From assembly GCF_000737065.1 (NCBI RefSeq), contig NZ_AQRC01000001.1, positions 124,001 to 188,000 of the forward strand: 64,000 nt of DNA, written 5' to 3'. Origin of the DNA: Thioclava atlantica (GTDB lineage: Bacteria; Pseudomonadota; Alphaproteobacteria; Rhodobacterales; Rhodobacteraceae). The translations under genes and the position numbers were made by a program. The notes beneath the pieces are model-generated. The model saw only the letters and a list, made by a program, of their open reading frames with translations. It made no database searches and was not told where the DNA came from. Below are positions 16,879 through 26,609 of this stretch, in pieces; within the stretch, counting starts at the first letter, position 1; each line of letters begins with the position of its first letter.

Positions 16879-17805
16879 ATGACCCATTTCCTCGATATCC
16901 ACAAGACCGACCCGGCCGCGCTCCGGGCCATGATCGACCAGTCGATCGCGATGAAACGGGCGCGCGCGGATCGTCCCAAGGGCGCGCTCGACGACGAACA
17001 GCCGCTGGCGGGCCGGATGGTCGCGCTGATCTTCGAGAAACCCTCGACCCGGACGCGCGTCTCCTTCGATGTCGGCGTGCGCCAGATGGGCGGCCAGACG
17101 ATGGTGCTTTCGGGCTCGGACATGCAGCTCGGTCACGGCGAGACCATCGCCGATACCGCGCGGGTGCTCTCGCGCTATGTCGACATGATCATGATCCGCA
17201 CCTTCGAGGAGGAAACCCTTCTCGAGATGGCCGAACATGCGTCGGTGCCGGTGATCAACGGGCTGACCGACCGCACCCATCCGTGCCAGATCATGGCCGA
17301 TGTGATGACCTATGAAGAGCATCGCGGCCCGATCGCGGAGCGCAAGGTCGTCTGGTCCGGCGACGGCAACAACGTCTTCGCCTCCTTCGCCCATGCGAGC
17401 GTTCAGTTCGGCTTCGACCTGACCTTCACCGGGCCCGAGCCGCTCGATCCCGAACGTGCCTGGCTCGATCTGGCAGAGAAGGCCGGCCGTCCGATCACCA
17501 TCGACCGCGATCCGGCCCGCGCGGTCGAAGGGGCCGATCTCGTGGTCACCGATACCTGGGTGTCGATGCATGACCCGGAATCGGCCAAGGAGCGGCGGCA
17601 CAACCAGCTGCGCGGCTATCAGGTCAACGAAGAGCTGATGCGCCACGCCAAGCCCGATGCGCTCTTCATGCATTGCCTGCCCGCGCATCGCAACGACGAG
17701 GCCACGAGCGGCGTCATGGACGGCCCGCATTCGGTGATCTTCGACGAGGCCGAGAACCGGCTGCATGCGCAAAAGGCGATCATGCGGCACTGCCTGGGCG
17801 TCTGA
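16879..17805 (+). CDS. argF: Ornithine carbamoyltransferase
   Basis: The enzyme joins carbamoyl phosphate and ornithine to give citrulline, the sixth step of arginine synthesis, in the cytoplasm. The 308-residue protein has the carbamoyl-phosphate site [11 protein letters not shown], the second site in [11 protein letters not shown] and the ornithine loop [12 protein letters not shown]. The ribosome binding site AAGGAAG lies before ATG 16879. It follows argD on the same strand and converges on engB with a 24-base gap. Confidence 0.96.
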   Translation: MTHFLDIHKTDPAALRAMIDQSIAMKRARADRPKGALDDEQPLAGRMVALIFEKPSTRTRVSFDVGVRQMGGQTMVLSGSDMQLGHGETIADTARVLSRYVDMIMIRTFEEETLLEMAEHASVPVINGLTDRTHPCQIMADVMTYEEHRGPIAERKVVWSGDGNNVFASFAHASVQFGFDLTFTGPEPLDPERAWLDLAEKAGRPITIDRDPARAVEGADLVVTDTWVSMHDPESAKERRHNQLRGYQVNEELMRHAKPDALFMHCLPAHRNDEATSGVMDGPHSVIFDEAENRLHAQKAIMRHCLGV

Positions 17806-17829
17806 GCCCCGCCAGCCGGGCAGGGCGCC

Positions 17830-18480
17830 TCAGTCCAGCCCGGCGATGATGGCGCGCAGCGTCTCGATCCCTTCACCCTTCTCCGAAGAAGTAAGGACGA
17901 TCTCGGGATAGGCGGCCGGGTGTTTGGAGAGCGCCTGGCGGACCTGTGCGAGCACCTTCTCGCGCTCCTGCGCGCTCACCTTGTCGGATTTCGTCATCAC
18001 CACCTGGAAGGTCACCGCCGAGCGGTCGAGGAGCGTCAGGATCTCCTCGTCGACCGACTTGATGCCGTGACGGGTGTCGACCAGCACGAAGGCGCGGCGC
18101 AGCGTGGCGCGGCCCGAGAGATACTCCTTCAGGAGCGCCTGCCATTTCGCGACCACCGCGACCGGGGCCTGCGCGAAGCCGTAGCCGGGAAGGTCGACGA
18201 GATAGGGGCCGTCCTGCGTGGTGAAATAGTTGATCTCCTGCGTCCGGCCCGGCGTGTTCGAGGCCCGGGCGAGGTTGCGCCGGTTCGTGAGCGCGTTGAT
18301 CAGGCTCGACTTGCCCACATTCGAGCGGCCCGCGAAACAGACCTCGATCCGGTCGGCGGGCGGCAGGCCCTTCATCGCCACCACGCCCTTGAGGAACTCC
18401 ACGGGGGCCGCGAAAAGCTTGCGCCCCGCCTCGCGGGAGAAATCGTCCGGCTCTTCGGCCAGCGGGAAATTCAGCTCCAT
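17830..18480 (-). CDS. engB: Ribosome biogenesis GTPase EngB (YihA/YsxC)
   Basis: EngB is a small essential GTPase that acts in late assembly of the 50S subunit. The 216-residue protein has G1 GRSNVGKSS, a G2-region threonine in NTPGRTQEINYF, G3 DLPGYGFA and G4 MTKSD. It begins with ATG 18480, whose A is shared with the TGA of the preceding MOSC-like gene (TGATG), so translation is probably coupled. It is the last gene of the yidC-MOSC-engB unit. Confidence 0.95.
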   Translation of the reverse strand: MELNFPLAEEPDDFSREAGRKLFAAPVEFLKGVVAMKGLPPADRIEVCFAGRSNVGKSSLINALTNRRNLARASNTPGRTQEINYFTTQDGPYLVDLPGYGFAQAPVAVVAKWQALLKEYLSGRATLRRAFVLVDTRHGIKSVDEEILTLLDRSAVTFQVVMTKSDKVSAQEREKVLAQVRQALSKHPAAYPEIVLTSSEKGEGIETLRAIIAGLD

Positions 18481-18752
18481 CAGAGCACCTCTATTCTGTC
18501 GCCACTGGCGGTCTCGCCCCCGTCGATGACGGTGCAGAAGACACCGGGATCGGGATGGCCTTGAAGCCCCTCTCGCGCGGGCACGAATGCGGTGGGGCAG
18601 GGGGCGCCAGCGTGCTCCGGACCCGCATGCGCGACCGCCCATTCCCCGTCCAAAGGCAGAGCGCGCCCCTCGGTGAGGGACGCGCTTTGGTGTGTCTCGC
18701 CCCCCGCCGACTCGAGCGGGAGGCGGAAGATCGTGGCGAGGCCCGCCGTCAT
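18480..18752 (-). pseudogene. Internally deleted MOSC-domain protein (relic or miniature)
   Basis: The 90-residue product looks like the two ends of a MOSC-domain (molybdenum cofactor sulfurase C-terminal) protein joined with the middle missing. The start (LATIFRLPLES..., SLTEGRALPLDGEWAVAH) matches the usual N-terminal part, and the end (DPGVFCTVIDGGETASGDRIEVL) matches the final strand of such proteins, which normally number about 240 residues. The central region, including the conserved cysteine segment, is absent. The open frame and both overlaps are kept: ATGA with yidC and TGATG with engB. It may persist only to preserve translational coupling. The MOSC assignment rests on my recollection of family layout in this position. 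Confidence 0.7.
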
Positions 18753-20593
18753 TTCTTATCGGCGGCGGGTTTCTTGCGTTGGAAGCCCGACTTGATGTTG
18801 CCGAAGAGGTCGGGCCGCTTCCCGTGCATCGTCATGATCGTGTACTGCTGCAGGAAGGTGATCGTGTTGTTCGTGATCCAGTAGAGCACGAGACCGGACG
18901 CGAAGCTGCCCAGCATGAACATGAAGACCCACGGCATCCAGGCGAAGATCATCGCCTGCGTCTGGTCGGTCGGTGCCGGGTTCAGCTTCTGCTGGAACCA
19001 CATCGAGACACCGAGCAGGATCGGAAGGATGCCGAGCGACACGATATGGAGCGGCGAATCGAGCCCCGGAGCCGCGAAGGGCAGCAGGCCGAACAGGTTC
19101 AGGATCGAGGACGGGTCAGGTGCCGAGAGGTCGTGGATCCAGCCGAGCCACGGCGCGTGGTAGAGCTCGATCGTGACGTAGATCACCTTGTAGAGCGAGA
19201 AGAAGATCGGGATCTGGATCAGGAGCGGCAAGCAGCCCGCGGCGGGGTTCACCTTGTGCTTCTTGTAGAGCTCCATCATGCCCTGCTGCATCTTCTGGCG
19301 GTCGTCTCCGGCCGCTTCCTTCATCTTCTCCATCTCGGGCTGCAGTTCTTTCATCCGCGCCATCGAGATGTATGATTTTCGTGCCAGCGGGAAGACGATC
19401 AGCTTGATGATGAAGGTCAGGCCGATGATCGCCCAGCCCATGTTGCCGATCGCGCCGTGCAGCCAGTGCAGCAGGCGGAACATCGGTTTCGTCAGGAAAT
19501 AGAACCAGCCCCAGTCGATCGAGTCGACGAATTTCGGGATCGGAACATTGTCCTGATAGTCGCGGATGGTTTCCCATTCCTTGGCACCGGCGAAGAGATG
19601 CGTCTTCGCGTCGCCCGTGGCGCCCGGGGCCACCTCGATCACCGGAAGACGGGTCTCGGTCTGATAGATGTTCGAGTTCTCGCCCGAATATTTCACCACC
19701 GACGTGAACGGCCCCGAGATCGGCGCGAGCACGGTCTGCCAATACTTGTCGGTGAAACCGGTCCAGCCGTTGTCCTGAGCCTGAAGCAGCTCCGCCTGCC
19801 CTTCGGCGCCCCGGTTGTCGAGCTTGGTGATGTTCTTGTACTTGATCTCTTCGAGCTTGCCGTCGGTCATCCGCACCGCGCCCTCGTGAAGGACGTAGAC
19901 CCGGCGTTCCTCGGGGATGCCGTGGCGGGCGATGATGCCGTAGGGGGCGAGCTTGATCGGCTGGCCGGTGCCGTTCTGGACCGACTGGCGGATCGTGAAG
20001 AGGTATTTCTTGTCGACCGAGATCTCGCGCTGGAAGGTCAGGCCGTGGCCGTTGTCCCATTGCAGCGTGATCGGATGATCCGGGGTGAGCGCCCCGGTGC
20101 CGACCTGGCTCCAGACAGTGTTGGGGCCCGGCACCTGATCGGCCGGAAGGCCGCCAGCGGGAAGCCAGCCATAGACGACGTAATAGGGCTGCGTGGTGTC
20201 GCCCGGCGCGCCGCCAACCGGCGCGAGAAGCCGCACCAGGGGCGAATCCTTGGCCAGCGTTTCCTTGTACTTCTTCAGCTGGAGGTCATCGAGGCGACCG
20301 CCGAGTAGCGAGATCGAGCCCTTCAGGTCGGGCGAGTCGATCTGGATGCGCGGGGTGTTCGCCACCTCGGGGCTGCTCGCCTTGGGCATGGCGCCCGGAA
20401 CGGCGGCCTGCGGGGGCGCAGTCGTCGTATTCGCTGCGGTGTCAGCGGTTTGCGGCGATGCGGTCTGTTGCGAGACGGTCCCGTCCTGCGGAGGGGTTTC
20501 GGTCTGGGAGGGCGGGAAGAAATAGGTCCATACCGCAAGCACCACTGCCGAGAGCACAACCGCGAGAATGAGGTTCTTGTTCTGATTGTCCAT
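18749..20593 (-). CDS. yidC: Membrane protein insertase YidC
   Basis: YidC inserts and folds inner-membrane proteins, alone or with Sec. The 614-residue protein has an N-terminal helix (NLILAVVLSAVVLAVWTYFF, about residues 7-26), a proline/threonine-rich linker, a large periplasmic beta domain, and the conserved core of five helices with YKKHKVNPAAGCLPLLIQIPIFFSLYKV. It ends in a basic tail that can touch the ribosome. ATG 20593 opens MDNQNKNLI, the usual start. It leads the coupled unit with the MOSC relic and engB and is part of the rpmH-rnpA-yidD region. Confidence 0.96.
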   Translation of the reverse strand: MDNQNKNLILAVVLSAVVLAVWTYFFPPSQTETPPQDGTVSQQTASPQTADTAANTTTAPPQAAVPGAMPKASSPEVANTPRIQIDSPDLKGSISLLGGRLDDLQLKKYKETLAKDSPLVRLLAPVGGAPGDTTQPYYVVYGWLPAGGLPADQVPGPNTVWSQVGTGALTPDHPITLQWDNGHGLTFQREISVDKKYLFTIRQSVQNGTGQPIKLAPYGIIARHGIPEERRVYVLHEGAVRMTDGKLEEIKYKNITKLDNRGAEGQAELLQAQDNGWTGFTDKYWQTVLAPISGPFTSVVKYSGENSNIYQTETRLPVIEVAPGATGDAKTHLFAGAKEWETIRDYQDNVPIPKFVDSIDWGWFYFLTKPMFRLLHWLHGAIGNMGWAIIGLTFIIKLIVFPLARKSYISMARMKELQPEMEKMKEAAGDDRQKMQQGMMELYKKHKVNPAAGCLPLLIQIPIFFSLYKVIYVTIELYHAPWLGWIHDLSAPDPSSILNLFGLLPFAAPGLDSPLHIVSLGILPILLGVSMWFQQKLNPAPTDQTQAMIFAWMPWVFMFMLGSFASGLVLYWITNNTITFLQQYTIMTMHGKRPDLFGNIKSGFQRKKPAADKK

Positions 20594-20799
20594 GAAAAAC
20601 GGGTCCACCAGCCTTTCGAGAGGTTGGGGAGGTTCAACAGAAGGGGCAGGCAAAGGTCAAGCCATTTTCCCGAGGAAACCGTCTTGCGGACCGGGAATGA
20701 CCCTTATCGACCGCGCGGCGTGCATTGGGCGGGGAGGATCGGGGCCGATTGCCCGGGCGCCGGGTCGCATGCCTCGCGCGGCCATGGCGCAACCGTCGC

Positions 20800-22356
20800 C
20801 TATCCCGTCCCGCCCAGATCGAGCTGCGGCGTGGCCGCGAGTTTGCGGCGGTGCTGCGCCGCCCAGTCCCGAAGCGCCGCGCTCGGCATCGGGGCGGCGA
20901 TGGCCGGTCCTTGAACCTCGGTGCAGCCGAGTTGCGCGAGCATCGCGTGTTCAGTAAGGCCCGAGACCCCTTCGGCGAGCGTGCCGAGCCCTATCGTCTC
21001 GGCCATTCCGACTATGGCGGATACGAGCCGTTGCGCTTCGGGATCGTGATCGAGCTTCGCGACGAGGGGAGCACCGATCCGCAGGCATCGCGGGGACAGT
21101 TTCCGTATCGCCTCGTCCGGGCCGGGGCCGGCGCTGAAACCGGCGAGTTCGAGCGATGCGCCCGCCGCGTGAAGCCTATGCAGATTATGCGCCACGGCAC
21201 CTTCGCCCAGGCAGTCGACCGTGTCCTGAGCGACGATGACACCCATCCGGTCCGGCGTGACATCGAAGCGGTCGCAATCCCAGGTGATGCGCTCGGCCAG
21301 TTTCGGGTCGCGAAGTTGCCGGAGCGTTAGAGACAGCGAGACGCGTCCGAATTCATCCCCGCTACGGGCGAAGTCCCGCAGCGCAACGAGGGTTTCGAAG
21401 AAGATGATCTCGCAGACGCGCTCGGCGAGGCCCGTGGCTTCGGAGGCCGCGACGATCTCGGTTTCGGTCAGGATGCCCCGGCTGCGATGGAGCCAGCGCG
21501 GGACGGCTTCGAGCCCCGCGATTTCCCCGGTATCGGTGGAAATGCGGGGGGCGAAGAAAACCTTGATCTGCCCCTCCTCGATCGCGTCGGAGAGCTCCCC
21601 TGCGAGCGGGTTCGGGGGCGTTTTCTTTTGGCGCATCGCGCCGGAAAAGGCCCGAAGAGATCCCGGGCCACTGCGCCGGGCGAAGTCGGCCGCCTGTCGT
21701 GCTTGGGAAAGAAGGGTTTCGGGGATGAGTGCCGAGGGGGAATTGAGCAGATCGCGGCCGATCAGGCGAAAACCGATATGGGCGGAGGCGGAGATCGCTC
21801 GCCCCTCGATCAGAAAGGGGTCGGCGAGCGACTCCTGCACGCGGCCGGCGAGCTGGATCACTCCTTCGAGATCAAGGCGCGGAGTGGGCTTCAGGAGCAC
21901 CAGGAAGCGCGCATCCTCCCACCGGGTGACACGGTCTCCGATTCGCAAATTCAGGGCGATCCGGTCATGCATCGCGCGCAACAGGGCGGCGTACTCGCGG
22001 TGGTAGAGCGCGCGTCGGAGTTGATCGGGTGCGTCCAGCCCGATCACGAGACAGGCCGTGGGGCGGCCACGTTCGCGTGCCTCGACCAGGAAATCGGCCC
22101 AGATATCGAGAGCCTCGTCATGCAGGGGCAGGCCGGAGACGGGATCGCAGGGCAGATCGCGCTCCTCCTCGGGGATGGAGAGCGGACGCGTCGCCCAGCC
22201 GACGAGCGTTGCCGTGAGTGCCAGGATGACGAACCCCTCTACCCCGACCCAGAGCAGGGCGAGCGCGCAGGCGGGAAGGAAGGCGATCATTTCGCGCCGG
22301 AGCAGGATCGGGCCGGGCTTGCCGTGCCCGTTCACGCGAGGGCGCGCGCTATGCAT
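20800..22356 (-). CDS. Degenerate GGDEF/EAL protein, likely catalytically inactive
   Basis: A 518-residue inner-membrane protein with two helices (about residues 23-56), a GGDEF-like domain (about 68-240) and an EAL-like domain (about 250-505). In place of GGDEF it has RWEDAR (145-150). The EAL site keeps Glu283 (LEAVPRWLH), the late LAEGV and the GCTEVQG segment. It lacks the usual metal-site Asn (SLSLTLRQL), the ILEITE glutamate (MGVIVAQD), the DDFG pair (LELAGFSAG) and the catalytic lysine. It should therefore neither make nor cleave cyclic di-GMP but might still bind it. It stands between ttcA and yidC. I prefer ATG 22356; a GTG at 22428 is the alternative. Confidence 0.85.
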   Translation of the reverse strand: MHSARPRVNGHGKPGPILLRREMIAFLPACALALLWVGVEGFVILALTATLVGWATRPLSIPEEERDLPCDPVSGLPLHDEALDIWADFLVEARERGRPTACLVIGLDAPDQLRRALYHREYAALLRAMHDRIALNLRIGDRVTRWEDARFLVLLKPTPRLDLEGVIQLAGRVQESLADPFLIEGRAISASAHIGFRLIGRDLLNSPSALIPETLLSQARQAADFARRSGPGSLRAFSGAMRQKKTPPNPLAGELSDAIEEGQIKVFFAPRISTDTGEIAGLEAVPRWLHRSRGILTETEIVAASEATGLAERVCEIIFFETLVALRDFARSGDEFGRVSLSLTLRQLRDPKLAERITWDCDRFDVTPDRMGVIVAQDTVDCLGEGAVAHNLHRLHAAGASLELAGFSAGPGPDEAIRKLSPRCLRIGAPLVAKLDHDPEAQRLVSAIVGMAETIGLGTLAEGVSGLTEHAMLAQLGCTEVQGPAIAAPMPSAALRDWAAQHRRKLAATPQLDLGGTG

Positions 22357-22456
22357 GATGTCCCTGCCGCGGATCTTCACTGTGCCCCCATCGTGGTTCA
22401 CGGACCCGAGGTGGGTCCGGCCGATCACACGCTAGGGGTAATTGGTGAGCGCTCGA

Positions 22457-23338
22457 TTAATCGCGGCTGCGAAGCTCGGGGATGTTTTCGCTAAAATCCG
22501 CTTCGTCCGCCACGCGTCGTTCGAGCCCGGCGAAATCGAAGAGCGACGGGTCGCACAGATGCGAGGGACGCGCGTTCATCAGGGCGCGGAACATCACCTG
22601 CCGGCGGCCGGGCGCGTTCCTTTCCCACTGGTCGAGGATCTGCTTGACCTGCTGGCGCTGCAGCCCGTCCTGCGAACCGCACAGATCGCAGGGGATGATC
22701 GGGTAGTTCATCGCGTTGGCGAATTTCTCGCAATCGTCCTCGGCCACGAAGGAGAGCGGGCGGTAGACGAAGAGATCGCCCTCCTCGTTGACCAGCTTCG
22801 GCGGCATCGTCGCGAGGCGCCCGCCATGGAAGAGATTCATGAAGAAGGTCTCGAGGATATCGTCGCGATGATGCCCCAGCACGACGGCCGAGCAGCCCTC
22901 TTCACGCGCGATCCGGTAAAGATTGCCGCGGCGCAGGCGTGAACAGAGCGCGCAATAGGTGCGGCCCGCAGGGACCTTCTCCTTCACCACCGAATAGGTG
23001 TCCTGGTATTCGATGCGGTGCGGCACGCCCATGCGCTCGAGGAACTCGGGCAGGACGGTGGCAGGGAAACCCGGCTGGCCCTGATCGAGATTGCACGCCA
23101 GAAGTTCCACCGGCAGCAGCCCGCGCCATTTCAACTCGTGCAGAACGGCGAGCAGGGTGTAGCTGTCCTTGCCGCCCGACAGGCAAACGAGCCATTTCGT
23201 GTCGCGCTCGATCATCCCGTATTTCTCGATCGCCTCGCGGGTTTCGCGGACGATCCGCTTGCGGAGCTTCTTGAATTCGGTGGTCGAGGGGGCACCCGCG
23301 AAGAGCGGGTGGATCGGGCTGTCTTCGTCATCCAGCAT
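22457..23338 (-). CDS. ttcA: tRNA 2-thiocytidine(32) synthetase TtcA
   Basis: TtcA thiolates cytidine 32 of certain tRNAs using an iron-sulfur cluster and ATP. The 293-residue protein has the PP-loop [12 protein letters not shown], the CALC and CDLC cysteine pairs of the cluster site, [19 protein letters not shown], and the family's ending [16 protein letters not shown] 23338 overlaps the end of yidD by 11 bases, so the two are probably cotranslated. The run rnpA, yidD, ttcA forms one transcription unit of RNA-processing and membrane-insertion functions. Confidence 0.93.
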   Translation of the reverse strand: MLDDEDSPIHPLFAGAPSTTEFKKLRKRIVRETREAIEKYGMIERDTKWLVCLSGGKDSYTLLAVLHELKWRGLLPVELLACNLDQGQPGFPATVLPEFLERMGVPHRIEYQDTYSVVKEKVPAGRTYCALCSRLRRGNLYRIAREEGCSAVVLGHHRDDILETFFMNLFHGGRLATMPPKLVNEEGDLFVYRPLSFVAEDDCEKFANAMNYPIIPCDLCGSQDGLQRQQVKQILDQWERNAPGRRQVMFRALMNARPSHLCDPSLFDFAGLERRVADEADFSENIPELRSRD

Positions 23339-23612
23339 CGGTAGGGTCCTTGTGCGAACAGCCGCGATGGGCCGCGTCATGTTCGGGATCGGCGCCGGGC
23401 ACCGGGTCATAGCCATGTCCGCCCCAGGGATGGCAGGACAGGAGCCGTTTCGCCGCGAGCCATCCGCCCTTGATCGCGCCGTGCCGCTCGAGTGCCTCGA
23501 GCGCATAGACCGAGCAGGTCGGCTGGTAGCGGCAGCCATGTCCCATCCAGGGGCTCAGCACGAGTCGATAGGCGCGCACGGGCAGGGCGAGGATATGGGC
23601 GAGCGGGCTCAT
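23328..23612 (-). CDS. yidD: Membrane protein insertion efficiency factor YidD
   Basis: A 94-residue membrane-associated protein that helps YidC-dependent insertion. The family core is intact: [31 protein letters not shown] followed by [17 protein letters not shown], with all three conserved cysteines. The ATG at 23612 overlaps the rnpA stop as ATGA, and its own end overlaps ttcA. The C-terminal tail after [11 protein letters not shown] is unconserved. Confidence 0.95.
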   Translation of the reverse strand: MSPLAHILALPVRAYRLVLSPWMGHGCRYQPTCSVYALEALERHGAIKGGWLAAKRLLSCHPWGGHGYDPVPGADPEHDAAHRGCSHKDPTDAG

Positions 23613-24031
23613 TTCTTCCCTCGCGGTTTGCGCGGGCGCGGCGGGGTTATCGGCAGGTCGTGGATCACGGCGAGGGCGGCTGCGAGATCGGCCTTGAGCT
23701 CCGCGAAATCCCGGGTTGCCGTCGTCTCGGGGCGCCCGACCAGCACGTAGTCCCAGCCGGGACGGCCTGCCTCGGGCAGGACGGCACGCGCGATCTCGCG
23801 AAGGCGGCGCTTGGCGCGATTGCGCGCCACGGCATTGCCGAGCTTCTTCGAGCAGGTGAAGCCGATGCGGATCAGTTCGGGGCCGACAGGTTCGTCACTG
23901 CGCCTTTCCCGGGCCTGCAGGAGAAAGCCGGGCATGCCCTTGCGCCGCGCCGACGCCGCCCGCAGGAAATCCGCCCGCTGCCTGAGAACCGCGATCGGAG
24001 GGGCGGGATCTGCAGAGCGAATGGCGGCCAT
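23609..24031 (-). CDS. rnpA: Ribonuclease P protein component
   Basis: RnpA is the protein partner of RNase P RNA that removes tRNA 5' leaders. The 140-residue product has the diagnostic basic motif [17 protein letters not shown] and the [17 protein letters not shown] strand. I start at ATG 24031, with GGAG 8 nt upstream; a TTG at 24070 would add 13 residues. It follows rpmH on the same strand, the universal arrangement, and overlaps yidD by 4 bases. Confidence 0.95.
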   Translation of the reverse strand: MAAIRSADPAPPIAVLRQRADFLRAASARRKGMPGFLLQARERRSDEPVGPELIRIGFTCSKKLGNAVARNRAKRRLREIARAVLPEAGRPGWDYVLVGRPETTATRDFAELKADLAAALAVIHDLPITPPRPRKPRGKK

Positions 24032-24158
24032 CACGGCATCTCCGCGAATTGGGTAAGCGCAAATAGACAAACCGCCGGGTGCGTCCCGTGATCATGGCGC
24101 GAGGCCCGATCCCGAAAAGCTTCCGGCGGCGTCAAAAGCCGATGCGGCGCGTCAGGCC

Positions 24159-24293
24159 TCAGGCCGACAGACGCTTGCGGCCCTTCGCGCGGCGGGCGTT
24201 GAGAACCTTGCGGCCACCCTTGGTCGCCATGCGGGAACGGAACCCATGGCGGCGGGCGCGAACGAGGTTCGACGGCTGGAACGTGCGTTTCAT
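24159..24293 (-). CDS. rpmH: 50S ribosomal protein L34
   Basis: The 44-residue protein begins [19 protein letters not shown] and ends KGRKRLSA, an exact family pattern. It is a small basic component of the large ribosomal subunit. It heads the rpmH-rnpA-yidD cluster; the roughly 280 bases upstream up to the divergent kinase gene contain its promoter and no other gene that I can support. Confidence 0.98.
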   Translation of the reverse strand: MKRTFQPSNLVRARRHGFRSRMATKGGRKVLNARRAKGRKRLSA

Positions 24294-24574
24294 CGTTGTC
24301 ACTCCGGTTCGGGCCCCTGAATCGGGATTCGAGGCCTGATAGCATTTCGAAGCCCGGTCTTTAGTGGCCTCTTCCGGGCAAGTCAATTCGGCAGAAGAGG
24401 ATTTTTCGGCCTTTATTCCCTCTTCCGCGAGAAACGTGACCTCTCACGGGGTTTTGCCTTTTGTGCGAGGCCACTATCTTAGCGCTAACCGTTGCGGTTG
24501 CACAGCGCAGCCCAGCCGACATAGAAAAGCGGGGCGAAGGGCGCCAGCAGGTCGCCCGGGCAAATTGATAGGCG

Positions 24575-25999
24575 ATGGCGTTGAACACTCTTTCAGGGCG
24601 GTTTCTGATCCTGACGACGGTCTTCGTCGTTATTGCAGAAGCTTTGATCCTGCTCCCGGGGCTCGCCAATTTCCGCGAGGATTACCTGTTGACGCGTCTC
24701 GAGCGCGCGCAGATCGCCTCTCTCGCGCTCCTGACCACCGACACGACGATCGCCCCCGATCTCGAGAAGGAACTGCTCGCCAATGCGGGCGTGTTCAACG
24801 TTGTGCTGCGCCGCGACGCGGTGCGCCAGCTGGTCCTCTCCTCGCCGATTCCCTCGCAGGTCACCGAAACCTACGATCTGCGCCATTCGACCGAATGGAC
24901 GCGGATTCGCGATGCGGTTCACGCGCTCTTCGATTCGGATAACAAGGTGATCCGGGTGCTCGGTCAGCCGGTGAAGAAGGGCGGGATCGTCATCGAGGTG
25001 ACGCTCGCGACCGAGCCGATGCGGATCGCGATGGTCGAATACGGGCTGCGGCTGCTGTCGATCTCGGCGGTGTTCTCGGTGATCACGGCGGTTCTTCTCT
25101 TCCTTCTGGTCCGGCAACTGATGGTGGTGCCGATCAAGCGGCTCGTGGCGCATATGTCCGCCTATTCCGAGGCGCCCGAGGATGCGCGCCGGATCATCAC
25201 GCCGGAAGCCAGCGTCGAGGAACTGCGGGTCGCCGAGGAGGCGCTGGCCTCGATGCAGACCCAGCTCACCGCGTCCCTGCGCCAGAAGGAGCGTCTCGCG
25301 CAGCTCGGGCAGGCGGTGGCCAAGATCAGCCACGACCTGCGCAACATCCTCACCACCGCGCAGCTCTTCGCCGACCGGATGGAAAGCTCGGACGATCCCG
25401 CCGTGCAACGCGCCGCGCCCAAGCTGATGGGCTCGATCGGTCGGGCGATCAACCTGTGCGAAACGACGCTCGCCTTCGGCAAGGCGAAGGAGCCGCCCCC
25501 GGCACTGTCGCGCTTCATGCTCAACGAACTGACGCAGGAAGTGATCGAGAACGAGGAGCATCCGGGCGAGGAAACCACCGTCGATTTCGTCACCGACATG
25601 CCGCCCAACCTCGTGATCCGCGGCGATCGCGAGCAGCTTTACCGGGTCCTCAACAACCTCGTGCGCAACGCTCGTCAGGCGATCGAGGCGACGGGGCGGC
25701 CCGGCACGATCGAGATTGGTGGCGGGGAGAACCGCGAGGGCTGGTGGATCCGGGTCCAGGATACCGGGCCGGGTCTTCCCGAGCGCGCGCGCGAGCACCT
25801 CTTCCAGCCCTTCACCGGGGGGACGCGCGCGGGCGGCACGGGGCTCGGCCTCGCCATCGCGGCCGAACTGATCCGCGGACATGGCGGACGACTCGATCTG
25901 GTCCGGACCGACGAGACCGGCACCGAATTCCGGATCTTCCTGCCCTCGGAACTCTGCGTCGAGGGCGTCACGGAAAAGGGGAATGGCGGCGAGGCCTGA
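24575..25999 (+). CDS. Sensor histidine kinase
   Basis: An inner-membrane kinase of 474 residues with helices at about 9-30 and 157-183, a periplasmic domain of about 125 residues between them, a HAMP-like segment and a coiled stretch. The phosphorylated His253 lies in KISHDLRNILTTAQLF, followed by the ATPase boxes LNNLVRNARQAI (N), VQDTGPGLPE (G1), FTGGTRAGGTGLGLAIA (F/G2). The DLRN H-box resembles kinases that keep a histidine-Asp-Leu-Arg core. No response regulator gene is adjacent, so its partner is elsewhere and its signal is unknown. Confidence 0.88.
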   Translation: MALNTLSGRFLILTTVFVVIAEALILLPGLANFREDYLLTRLERAQIASLALLTTDTTIAPDLEKELLANAGVFNVVLRRDAVRQLVLSSPIPSQVTETYDLRHSTEWTRIRDAVHALFDSDNKVIRVLGQPVKKGGIVIEVTLATEPMRIAMVEYGLRLLSISAVFSVITAVLLFLLVRQLMVVPIKRLVAHMSAYSEAPEDARRIITPEASVEELRVAEEALASMQTQLTASLRQKERLAQLGQAVAKISHDLRNILTTAQLFADRMESSDDPAVQRAAPKLMGSIGRAINLCETTLAFGKAKEPPPALSRFMLNELTQEVIENEEHPGEETTVDFVTDMPPNLVIRGDREQLYRVLNNLVRNARQAIEATGRPGTIEIGGGENREGWWIRVQDTGPGLPERAREHLFQPFTGGTRAGGTGLGLAIAAELIRGHGGRLDLVRTDETGTEFRIFLPSELCVEGVTEKGNGGEA

Positions 26000-26088
26000 G
26001 CAAAAGCGGGCATGGCGGAATTTTTTGGAAAATTCCCAAAACGGCCCTTGCATTGCCCGGTCACGGGGGCTAAATCGCCCCCACAAGC

Positions 26089-26165
26089 GGACCCGTAGCT
26101 CAGCTGGATAGAGCACTTGACTACGAATCAAGGGGTCGGGCGTTCGAATCGCTCCGGGTCCGCCA
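26089..26165 (+). tRNA. tRNA-Arg (anticodon ACG)
   Basis: The 77-base gene has the acceptor stem GGACCCG (26089-26095) / CGGGTCC (26155-26161), discriminator G26162 and an encoded CCA. The anticodon stem CTTGA/TCAAG encloses CTACGAA, giving ACG (read as ICG), which decodes the abundant CGU/CGC/CGA arginine codons. The T arm has the standard GTTCGAATC. Confidence 0.97.
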
Positions 26166-26415
26166 TTTTCCCCGATACCGGAAAATCTCGACGTTAAGCC
26201 GTCGATAGTCGCGCGCAACTGCTGCGCGAAGCGATTTCCGGCGTATCCGGTCATAATCCCTCGGAATGCCGAAGATTGTTGCATTATCCGTGCAAAACGC
26301 ACGCTTTTGCCGCTCTGCGGTCGTGCACATTCCCCATAGTTGCCACTTATGCGCCTTATTTCGCGGTCAGGTTGTATTGACGGACAGCACCCCGCAGCCC
26401 CCCAAGGAGTTAGAG

Positions 26416-26571
26416 ATGTTCCGCATGTTCACCTCGTTCCTCACCCTCGTCGGCCGCCGTCGCGACACCGTTCTCGATGCCCGCTATGCGGCCCTGCGCA
26501 ACGGCAAGGAGCCGCGTCGCCGGCAGCGCCGGCACGTCTCCCCCTTCGCCGAGATGCAACGCTCCATTTGA
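26416..26571 (+). CDS. Small basic protein, 51 residues
   Basis: A short gene with a strong AAGGAG ribosome binding site 7 nt before ATG 26416 and a 14-bp terminator behind it, so I believe it is expressed. The product starts MFRMFTSFLTLVGRRRD, then an arginine-rich middle (EPRRRQRRH) and ends FAEMQRSI. I know no function for it. The hydrophobic first dozen residues followed by a basic body could mean membrane-surface or nucleic-acid contact; this is conjecture. Upstream, 250 bases after the tRNA contain only its presumed promoter. Confidence 0.7.
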   Translation: MFRMFTSFLTLVGRRRDTVLDARYAALRNGKEPRRRQRRHVSPFAEMQRSI

Positions 26572-26609
26572 CGGCTCTCGCCCCCTCACACACACCGAGA
26601 GCCTCAAGC

